IMG/VR virus record: IMGVR_UViG_3300021139_000156
Span: 1 to 23,040 of that record
Strand: one strand, 5' to 3'
DNA from: a virus
Length of the DNA stretch: 23,040 nt
Position numbers and translations under genes: made by a program. The notes beneath the pieces are model-generated. The model had not been told where the DNA came from and searched no databases. It worked only from the letters and a program-made list of their open reading frames with translations. This document shows, piece after piece, positions 1 to 6,053 of the stretch; within the stretch, counting starts at the first letter, position 1, and every line of letters starts with the position of its first letter.

Positions 1-226
1 CTTTAACAGTAGCGTTGACATTCTTTATTAACTCTTCTCTTGTAATTCCTACAAGATCTAAATATTCATAAATTACAGGAGTAAGACTTTCTCCAACACC
101 AATTCCAGGTTTGCTATGATCATATACTAGCGTGACATCTACATTAGATTTCCAATATTTTTTAATATAAGTGGCAGCCATGATACCTGCTGTACCTCCG
201 CCTACAACTAAAATTTTATAAGTCAT
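1..226 (-). CDS. Flavin-dependent halogenase (tryptophan-halogenase family), N-terminal part only
   Basis: This gene is cut by the left edge, leaving about 75 N-terminal residues. Translation from the ATG at 226 gives a hydrophobic beta strand followed by GGGTAG (residues 9-14), the Rossmann FAD-binding loop in the form typical of tryptophan halogenases (PF04820). A GVGES stretch follows near residue 48, as expected for this family. Such enzymes use FADH2, oxygen and halide to make hypohalous acid and halogenate an aromatic substrate. The diagnostic WxWxIP motif would lie outside the window, so a related FAD monooxygenase is not strictly excluded. The start overlaps the stop of the upstream oxygenase by 4 bp (ATGA), so it is probably translationally coupled. 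A phage-encoded halogenase (VirX1, from a cyanophage) is known from earlier work, so the family is plausible here. Confidence 0.8.
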   Translation of the reverse strand, partial: MTYKILVVGGGTAGIMAATYIKKYWKSNVDVTLVYDHSKPGIGVGESLTPVIYEYLDLVGITREELIKNVNATVK

Positions 227-819
227 TTAGTTAAAGCAAACCACGAAGACAAGATATACTTGGTGTCTTTAAGTGGAGGATTGCCCCTGTGTGTATGAGT
301 AAACGAACTAGGAAATATAACAACAGTTCCTTGGCGAGGTGGAATTCTTACACTTTGATGAATAAATTCTGTTTCACCGCCATCATTGATATCATTCAAA
401 TAGATAATAATACTTAAAAGTCGATTGGCTTCTTGTATACTGTTTTGTTCATGATGCCACATGTGATAACCCTGACCAGGTTTTGTACGCTGTATCTTAA
501 ACGGCAATATTTGTAAATTTTTAGCAAGATGACTAACACCATTTACAGTATCGGCATACGTAGCAATACATTTAGTTACTGCTTGTATTGCAGGTCCTGC
601 TAATTGCCCATTAGTTAACATTCTATTAGTATCTAGTTCTTCTCCTAGATAGTATTGCTGATCATCTTTAGCACTAATAGGAACTTGATCTACTTCTTGA
701 CGGTTAATAGTTAAATCATACCCATTTAAATATTCAAAATAAGAACACACTTTATTACAGTATTCTTTTGATAATTCGTTAGGAAAAACTCCAATTAAAT
801 TTTCTATAGTTGATGTCAT
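223..819 (-). CDS. 2OG-Fe(II) oxygenase, prolyl-4-hydroxylase / PKHD type
   Basis: The 198-residue protein has the double-stranded beta-helix signature of 2-oxoglutarate/Fe(II) dioxygenases. H122-x-E124 (in WHHE) forms the metal-binding dyad. GGETEF follows around residues 147-152. The distal histidine is H177 (or H175), and K187, ten residues later, fits the 2OG-binding basic residue. The segment TVVIFPSSFTHTHRGN is very typical of P4H-like phage hydroxylases. It would couple 2OG decarboxylation to hydroxylation of a protein or small molecule; the substrate cannot be read from sequence. Both ends overlap neighbours by 4 bp (ATGA), placing it firmly within the leftward operon between a second oxygenase-like gene and the halogenase. 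Confidence 0.85.
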   Translation of the reverse strand: MTSTIENLIGVFPNELSKEYCNKVCSYFEYLNGYDLTINRQEVDQVPISAKDDQQYYLGEELDTNRMLTNGQLAGPAIQAVTKCIATYADTVNGVSHLAKNLQILPFKIQRTKPGQGYHMWHHEQNSIQEANRLLSIIIYLNDINDGGETEFIHQSVRIPPRQGTVVIFPSSFTHTHRGNPPLKDTKYILSSWFALTK

Positions 820-1433
820 TCAGTATCCTCATAGTGGGAACTAACGCTATTTTTTCCAAGATTACGAACATTAAAATTATAAGCAACGCTAATTCGTTCA
901 TCATCGGTTAAATTATTAGGCGTAGTACCATGTATTGTACTACTTCTAAACACAATACACAACCCCTCTTCTGGATCTATACAAGTTTGGGTACTATTAT
1001 CCACAGTTGGCCCGGTATGATCTGGATCAATTGAGTACATTTGCGGGCACGGATGCATGAACATTAGTTGTCCGCTGCCTTTTGGTGCTCGAGAGTAATA
1101 TACAGCACTGATAAAGCTATTTGAGTGTACGTGAGGAGGATGCGTAGTTGCTGTGGCTGTACTAATATTAGCCCAACTATCAGCAATATACAATTCGTTG
1201 AACTCTATATTGTATCCACATTCTTTTACAAAATCAAATACTGCACTTTTTACAAAATAGTTTATTTTTTCAAATTCTTTAAATTTATGAACACCTGTTT
1301 TTGTTTGAAAAAAGTTAGAGCTACTGGTTAATAATTTGTCTTTGACAACTTCTTTAACACCGGCATGTATGGAAAAATCTAGATTATTATAAAACCCTAC
1401 AGTAGTAGGGAACATACGAGCAATTTCTTTCAT
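816..1433 (-). CDS. Putative 2OG-Fe(II) oxygenase-like protein (TIGR02466-type)
   Basis: The 205-residue protein resembles the phage family described as putative 2OG-Fe(II) oxygenases (TIGR02466/PF13759). It has a histidine cluster H98, H101 and H103, then a strand reading SAVYY and a GSGQLMF turn. A distal H168 sits in a STIHGTTPN context, and R180 in ERISVAYNFN would be the 2OG-binding arginine. The first metal motif reads H-V-H rather than the usual H-x-D/E, so the iron ligands are uncertain and the fold may be used differently. It overlaps the Nudix gene upstream and the P4H-like gene downstream by 4 bp each. Substrate unknown. The family assignment rests on motif spacing and the C-terminal strand pattern, not on a search. 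Confidence 0.7.
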   Translation of the reverse strand: MKEIARMFPTTVGFYNNLDFSIHAGVKEVVKDKLLTSSSNFFQTKTGVHKFKEFEKINYFVKSAVFDFVKECGYNIEFNELYIADSWANISTATATTHPPHVHSNSFISAVYYSRAPKGSGQLMFMHPCPQMYSIDPDHTGPTVDNSTQTCIDPEEGLCIVFRSSTIHGTTPNNLTDDERISVAYNFNVRNLGKNSVSSHYEDTE

Positions 1434-1879
1434 ATCAACTCCACTAGGTCGAATATAGTTTGAAGTTTTGTACGTATTGTTTTGCTTGAAAAGCTATTGC
1501 GTAGACCTTGATGTAAAGGTTTTGGCGCACGGTCGATAGTTGCCCATGCCCAAGCAATGTGTTCATCACTTAGTTCAGGAACAAATTCTTTTTCTATAAC
1601 ACAGAGATAGGTATGAAAGTTAAACACTTTATCATTAGATACAAATGTTTCTAACGGAATTGTTTTTAAGATTTTTGGTATTGTACCAATTTCCTCAGCA
1701 ATTTCTCGCTGTAGACCTTGCCATGGAGTTTCGCCAGTAATATTTGTACCACCAACTAAGCCCCAAGTTCCTTCATGCTTGCCATGTGCTTTTTGTAACA
1801 GTAAGAATCTTCGTGTAGATTTAGCGTAGAACAATGCTCCGCTACAAACTATTGATTCTTTTACAAGACTAGACTCCAT
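1430..1879 (-). CDS. Nudix hydrolase
   Basis: The 149-residue protein contains a complete Nudix box, GX5EX7REUXEEXGU. G44 and E50 are followed after seven residues by R58-E59-I60-A61-E62-E63-I64-G65. Nudix enzymes hydrolyse a nucleoside diphosphate linked to another moiety, with Mg2+ held by the box glutamates. Candidate substrates include oxidised nucleotides, NAD(H), ADP-ribose and capped RNA, and the exact one cannot be predicted. Similar Nudix proteins are, to my knowledge, common in T4-like cyanophages. The start lies 19 bp inside the end of the upstream structural gene, and the stop overlaps the next start by 4 bp, so it is co-transcribed and probably coupled with tail genes on one side and oxygenases on the other. 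Confidence 0.9.
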   Translation of the reverse strand: MESSLVKESIVCSGALFYAKSTRRFLLLQKAHGKHEGTWGLVGGTNITGETPWQGLQREIAEEIGTIPKILKTIPLETFVSNDKVFNFHTYLCVIEKEFVPELSDEHIAWAWATIDRAPKPLHQGLRNSFSSKTIRTKLQTIFDLVELI

Positions 1880-3297
1880 CGACCTGATGTATATACACCC
1901 TCAAAACTTTTTGCCCAGGAAACTCCGTTCCACAGGTATTGTACTCCAGTGTATATATTCGTTTGCCACACTAAGGTGTCTTTGTCTTGGTTTGCGTGGA
2001 AAACTACAGTCCATGTTTCCCCTGTCCACTCAATAATATCGTTTACTTCTGCTACAAAATCATGTCCGTAAATGTCTTGCCATGCACTAGCACCTTTTCC
2101 AGGTGCATTACGTGTGCTGCCTATTTCATCAATGATCAAGTATCGTGTGCCCACAGCAATAGGCTGATCTGTATCTTGTTTTTGAGGACGTTTTGGATTA
2201 AATGATTGTGGATTTATAATAGCATCAAATGTGCCAGGACTATTAGGTCTATAGCAATGTGATAAATCGTAACCTAATTCGTGATCTAGTAAACCCGCAC
2301 TATCAATTCCTGTGTTAGATGTAAGTGTATCAGGATTCCATTGAACATGCATGATTGTATAGTTCAACGGATCGATAGCCACAGTACCTACAATTTGACT
2401 ACCATTTGCTTGTGTTAAAAATAGTCTACTTGAACCTGCAACATATTTTCCAGGGTATTGTTGCATAATGGCCATCCAGTCTACTGGTGTGCCTTGACGT
2501 TCTGGAATATCTAATGTAGGCTCCAATGGAACTGTACTTTCGTGTGGCTCTAATAAAATAGCTTGATTGTTGTATACTTCTAATTTATAACCAGTAATGC
2601 TGATAGTCAATTCGTCAAATTGATTTTGAAAAGTTGTAGTCGATCCTAATGGGTCGCTTGATGAACCTAACCCTTCAATATAAGTTCCGCTATTAACAGC
2701 AGAACCATGCATGTTATTAATAATTTTTGTAATAACACCCAAATGTTTGACCTTAACTGGCGGATTAATCCATATAGGAGTATCTAGTGTTATGGTAGCA
2801 ATGTCAATTGGTGTGTCATTGCCTACAGGAACTGTTCGACTATCCCAGTTAATATCATTTAAGTTTAATACAGTTAAACTGGTCCAGTCAATATAATTGT
2901 CTGTAGTTTGTAGTTCTAGACTAGGATTGAACAAGACTAAAATCTGTTCAAGTATTTGTAATTTTTGATCTGTATTAGCACTCCAAATATCGCACTTCAT
3001 AGTAAGTTTGAATGGTGTTGGCATCAAACGTTCAATGGTATAATTTTTTCCTTGTTCAGGCAAGTATTTGTTAGTGCGAGGATCTATAGCACGCTCGCGA
3101 ATATTAACTGTATCTACAAAAGTTTGGTCAGCTAGTCTATCTCGATCCAATGCTAGAGCTGTAACATAGATACTGATACGTGGAACAGAGTTTACAATAT
3201 TTTCACTGTTTTGTCTAATAATGCTAGCTACTTGACGTTCAGCATCTCCATACATTACAGGTATACGATGTAAACTACCGTCACCGTATTTTACCAC
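1861..3297 (-). CDS. Virion structural protein, possibly gp15-like tail sheath stabiliser; 5' end uncertain
   Basis: The 478 residues counted from a GTG at 3297 contain segments that I associate with a conserved T4-like cyanophage tail/neck protein. These are a PVMYGD motif near the N-terminus, RQVASIIRQNSEN, a long central stretch with RLMPTPF, QKLQILEQIL and DNYIDWTSL, and a C-terminal module with NDIIEW and GVQYLW. The related annotation I recall is tail sheath stabiliser/completion (gp15), but this is not certain. The frame remains open upstream to 3381 and encodes a plausible N-terminal helix, FFYDAQIRRY, so the GTG is probably internal. There is no ATG in that extension, and an in-frame TAA lies at 3382-3384. 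It follows the upstream structural gene and overlaps the Nudix gene by 19 bp. Confidence 0.6.
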   Translation of the reverse strand: MVKYGDGSLHRIPVMYGDAERQVASIIRQNSENIVNSVPRISIYVTALALDRDRLADQTFVDTVNIRERAIDPRTNKYLPEQGKNYTIERLMPTPFKLTMKCDIWSANTDQKLQILEQILVLFNPSLELQTTDNYIDWTSLTVLNLNDINWDSRTVPVGNDTPIDIATITLDTPIWINPPVKVKHLGVITKIINNMHGSAVNSGTYIEGLGSSSDPLGSTTTFQNQFDELTISITGYKLEVYNNQAILLEPHESTVPLEPTLDIPERQGTPVDWMAIMQQYPGKYVAGSSRLFLTQANGSQIVGTVAIDPLNYTIMHVQWNPDTLTSNTGIDSAGLLDHELGYDLSHCYRPNSPGTFDAIINPQSFNPKRPQKQDTDQPIAVGTRYLIIDEIGSTRNAPGKGASAWQDIYGHDFVAEVNDIIEWTGETWTVVFHANQDKDTLVWQTNIYTGVQYLWNGVSWAKSFEGVYTSGRWSLVL

Positions 3298-3381
3298 AAA
3301 ATTACTAAACGCACGAATAGTCTGCGTAATATATCGTCTGATTTGCGCATCGTAGAAGAATTGTATAATAGTACAACGGCG

Positions 3382-3417
3382 TTAAACCGAAGCCTCCTTG
3401 TTTATATAGATGTGCAT
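3382..3417 (-). other. 11-codon mini-ORF with internal Shine-Dalgarno, coupled to upstream stop
   Basis: A TAATG junction at 3415-3419 overlaps the stop of the upstream structural gene with an ATG. That ATG opens only 11 codons (MHIYINKEASV) before a TAA. A perfect AAGGAGG ribosome-binding sequence lies inside it at 3393-3399, but no ATG, GTG or TTG follows at normal spacing. The mini-ORF is in the same frame as the gp15-like gene downstream. It is therefore either the true start of that gene damaged by small indels, or a leader peptide. Confidence 0.4.
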
Positions 3418-4871
3418 TATAAATCCGCCTTTGGTCTAAGCACTTTGCTGATGCTTTGTCTTTGTTCTTCTCTATCGTTGTATAAGGTAATAGTCCATTG
3501 TCCAGCGTAAGGAATTGTCTGTTGTTCACCGCCAATTACAGGTAAATTAATTCTTAACAACAATGGACTTGATGGAGTTTTTCTATAAGTTGTAATTAAG
3601 TTTGGATAATCACTGACAGCATAATCAATTAGTATGTTGTCTAGTTTTAAAACTACATAAATTCCCACTGGAGCAGATGGTAAAGTTGTACTGATAAGAC
3701 TAACTCCTGCATCAATTTGATCTTGTGTAAATGTTGCAAATGTTGTGGCAATTGCATCTGAATAAGTCCAAAGATTATTGTTGATAAATCCAGTTTTAAG
3801 TGTGCTACGAGTATCAGTTTGTGTCATAGTCATGCGTACACTATCTTCTACAGCTACCCATCCGCCTGTGCCAGAATCAAATCTAAACAATCTGTTAGGT
3901 AAGAAATCTACACGCAAGAAAAAGTCATTGTTAGCTGGCGCCGCTGGAAAATTAACACCAAATCCAAACGCATATCCGTTAACTGGAAAACCATCTCCAA
4001 CCAAGTATCCTGTATAACCTGTACGCAATGGTACACCGTACGTACCACTGGCAAGTTGTCCTGCATTGCTAGCATTGACAGTTTCATCATCTGCGGCCTG
4101 TAGTGTAGTTTGCCCGCCAGTAGCACTGGCCGCAAGAGTATAAAATTGACGAGTTTCATAACCACTCTTAGGAGCATCTGCTTCAGCTTGGGCAACAACT
4201 TGATTGTTAATTTCAATTTCTTTATTATATGTACTGAGCAAATCTTTAAGAGTAGTTCCTGCAACTGGATCTCCATTGGCATCCAAGGCTTGCTGATTAA
4301 AGATTTGTGCAAATTGCTGACTATCTGTAATTCGTTTAAGTTTTAATCTGTACAAATGTGGATACCAAGTTACGCTAAATCCTTCGCTAGCACGGCCTAC
4401 ATCTTCGATTACATAATAACGTGGTAAACTAAAGTCAAAATCGTTAAGAGCAAAATCGTCACGCAAATGCGGAAGTTCTATAACGTCCCCACTGATAGGT
4501 TTGCGCCCAATATACTTGATAAAATCGTTAATGTGTATGGTCATGTACAGGGTATCGTTGTCAATAAACAGGCCAAATTGGCTCAAATTAAAATCAATAT
4601 TTTGTACATTATAAAGCCCGCGAATTCTGTAGATTTCCGAGTCGTATTTTCTGTCACGATTTTCTAAAAATAGCAAATCTTGTATGTTTGTTACTGCTGT
4701 ATTAGCATAATTAGGCTGATCAGCTGTAGCATTAGCTGGGTCTGTACCAGCACCTAAGTATTTGTGCAGATAGACATCGGTTCCGCCAGCTTGAAACATC
4801 TCGCTGGCTTGGCGGTCAATGAACTTGTAGTCATTGCCCTTTTCTGGTTTATAAAGTGATAAGCGTGGCAT
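3417..4871 (-). CDS. Virion structural protein (neck/tail-associated, T4-like cyanophage type)
   Basis: The 484-residue protein begins MPRLSLYKPEKGNDYKF. It contains NIQDLLFLENRDRKYDSEIY, LSQFGLFIDNDTLYM and GDVIELPHLRDD, then YYVIEDVGRASEGFS with WYPHLYRLKLK. I recognise this arrangement as a conserved structural protein of T4-like cyanophages and related marine myoviruses. Its exact place in the virion is not known to me; a neck or tail-completion role fits its position between gp13-like and gp15-like genes. The C-terminal part (from about residue 230) is rich in Gly, Ala and Thr and is probably a later-added beta-rich domain. The ATG at 4871 lies only 5 nt after a late promoter and has no Shine-Dalgarno, implying a leaderless transcript. 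Confidence 0.65.
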   Translation of the reverse strand: MPRLSLYKPEKGNDYKFIDRQASEMFQAGGTDVYLHKYLGAGTDPANATADQPNYANTAVTNIQDLLFLENRDRKYDSEIYRIRGLYNVQNIDFNLSQFGLFIDNDTLYMTIHINDFIKYIGRKPISGDVIELPHLRDDFALNDFDFSLPRYYVIEDVGRASEGFSVTWYPHLYRLKLKRITDSQQFAQIFNQQALDANGDPVAGTTLKDLLSTYNKEIEINNQVVAQAEADAPKSGYETRQFYTLAASATGGQTTLQAADDETVNASNAGQLASGTYGVPLRTGYTGYLVGDGFPVNGYAFGFGVNFPAAPANNDFFLRVDFLPNRLFRFDSGTGGWVAVEDSVRMTMTQTDTRSTLKTGFINNNLWTYSDAIATTFATFTQDQIDAGVSLISTTLPSAPVGIYVVLKLDNILIDYAVSDYPNLITTYRKTPSSPLLLRINLPVIGGEQQTIPYAGQWTITLYNDREEQRQSISKVLRPKADL

Positions 4872-4876
4872 AATGA

Positions 4877-4884
4877 TATTTATC
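4877..4884 (-). promoter_or_regulatory. T4-type late promoter (GATAAATA) for the leftward operon
   Basis: Reading on the minus strand, GATAAATA differs at one base from the T4 late consensus TATAAATA. Its last base is 5 nt before the ATG of the structural gene, so the expected transcription start falls on or next to that ATG. It is the only promoter I see for the whole leftward gene set. Confidence 0.65.
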
Positions 4885-4887
4885 GAA

Positions 4888-4895
4888 GCTAAATA
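4888..4895 (+). promoter_or_regulatory. Possible weak late promoter (GCTAAATA) for the gp13 unit
   Basis: GCTAAATA faces rightward, with one mismatch to the GATAAATA form used elsewhere in this window. With the leftward promoter it forms a dyad TATTTA-N7-TAAATA at 4877-4895, suggesting back-to-back late initiation. It has no other support. Confidence 0.35.
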
Positions 4896-4912
4896 TGTAT
4901 GAGGAACTAATT

Positions 4913-5698
4913 ATGGACGATTTCGCACCTACAACGCTATCCGACCCAACAGCTGAAAGAAATAAGGTATTTGACTATGTCAAACTAATGCTAGGCGACG
5001 GCATGGTTGAGGTGGAATTAGACCCAGCACACTATGAAGCGGCCCTGGATAGAGCATTAAATCGCTATAGACAAAAAAGCCCAAATGCTGTGGAAGAAAG
5101 CTATTTGTTTATAGAACTAATTCAGGATACAAATGAATATAAATTGCCCGACGAAGTTATTGAAGTTCGTCAGGTATTTCGTCGTGCTATCGGTTCAAGA
5201 AGTGGTATGGGTGCAGGTGGAACATTGTTCGAACCATTCAACTTGGCGTACACAAACACTTACTTGATGAGTGGTAGCATGATGGGCGGACTAGCAACTT
5301 ATGAAGCATTTGCTGGTTATCAAAAACTAGTTGGACGTATGTTTGGTAGTTATATTGAATTTAAATGGAAACCAACTAGCCATTTACTAACAATTCTACA
5401 ACGTCCGTTTGCACAAGGCGAACAGATTCTTGTACAAAGTTATAATTTCCGTCCAGACTGGGTCTTGTTACAAGATGTATATGCCAAACAATGGTTGAAA
5501 GACTATACCTTGGCTGTTTGTAAACAGATGTTAGGTGAAGCACGTAGCAAGTTTGCCAGTATTGCTGGCCCAGGAAGTCCAATTCAGATGAATGGATCTG
5601 ATTTGAAATCAAGTGCCAAAGAAGATTTTGACCGTCTAGACAAAGAGCTAGACACTTATGTAGCAGGCGGAAGCGGCTATTATTTTGTACTAGGATAA
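4913..5698 (+). CDS. 13: Neck protein, T4 gp13-like (head completion/neck)
   Basis: The protein has 261 residues from the ATG at 4913. This start is preferred over the in-frame ATG at 4895 because GAGGAA (4901-4906) sits 6 nt upstream. The sequence carries features of T4-like gp13: VIEVRQVFRRAIGS, FEPFNLAYTNTYLM, GGLATYEAFAGYQKLVGRMFG, and near the end QWLKDYTLAVCKQMLGEARSKFASIAGP. Gp13 forms part of the neck that closes the packaged head and receives the tail. Its length is a little below the roughly 310 residues of T4 gp13. It is transcribed away from the other neck/tail genes and is followed within 4 nt by a small ORF. The family call is firm and the gene number is by analogy with T4. Confidence 0.78.
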   Translation: MDDFAPTTLSDPTAERNKVFDYVKLMLGDGMVEVELDPAHYEAALDRALNRYRQKSPNAVEESYLFIELIQDTNEYKLPDEVIEVRQVFRRAIGSRSGMGAGGTLFEPFNLAYTNTYLMSGSMMGGLATYEAFAGYQKLVGRMFGSYIEFKWKPTSHLLTILQRPFAQGEQILVQSYNFRPDWVLLQDVYAKQWLKDYTLAVCKQMLGEARSKFASIAGPGSPIQMNGSDLKSSAKEDFDRLDKELDTYVAGGSGYYFVLG

Positions 5699-5702
5699 TT
5701 GT

Positions 5703-6029
5703 ATGTCAATTAAAATTACAGATCTGCCATCAGAAGTCACGTTATCCGGCGCTACTATAATTTATGTAGTAGATCCTGTAGGCCCAACCAGCTATCAAAG
5801 TACGCTAGCCAATGTTTCTAACTACATGAAAGGCTCATTGGCCACAACAATGGTTCATGCTTTTGCTATAGATGCCAGCGGAAATTTGCAATACACACAA
5901 ATAACTGATTCAAACGTACAACTACAGTCTGGCGGTTCAGATTTATATGCCACAGTAGATGTCGGAACAAACCAATATAGCTATAGCATCGACACCAGTG
6001 GCAATTTGATTGCCACGTATAGTTATTGA
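5703..6029 (+). CDS. Small structural-type protein, function unknown
   Basis: The 108-residue protein starts 4 nt after the gp13 stop, with AGGA (5691-5694) as ribosome-binding site. Its opening, ITDLPSEVTLSGATIIYVVDP, resembles the short domain that opens many phage fibre and structural proteins (ITDLP...IPVVD). The rest is beta-rich, with two similar DASGNL/DTSGNL turns near residues 58 and 98. Its stop overlaps the late promoter of the tail fibre gene. A fibre-attachment or fibre-accessory role is an inference from position and composition. Confidence 0.55.
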   Translation: MSIKITDLPSEVTLSGATIIYVVDPVGPTSYQSTLANVSNYMKGSLATTMVHAFAIDASGNLQYTQITDSNVQLQSGGSDLYATVDVGTNQYSYSIDTSGNLIATYSY

Positions 6030-6035
6030 TAAATA
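6028..6035 (+). promoter_or_regulatory. T4-type late promoter (GATAAATA) for the tail fibre
   Basis: GATAAATA overlaps the stop codon of the preceding small gene and lies 18 nt before the fibre ATG, leaving a leader of about 13 nt. It matches the motif found ahead of other structural genes in this window. Confidence 0.6.
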
Positions 6036-6053
6036 TTAGAAATTGGAAAAACT

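Noticed and set aside
3305-3535. 76-codon minus-strand ORF overlapping the junction of the two structural genes
   Set aside because: Its 5' half is the out-of-frame shadow of the upstream gene. Only the stretch around 3365-3405 looks protein-like, and that is treated as part of the disturbed gene start, not as a separate gene.
4895-4912. Upstream in-frame ATG for the gp13-like gene
   Set aside because: The GAGGAA ribosome-binding site lies between this ATG and the one at 4913, favouring the downstream start. The upstream ATG also overlaps the putative late promoter.
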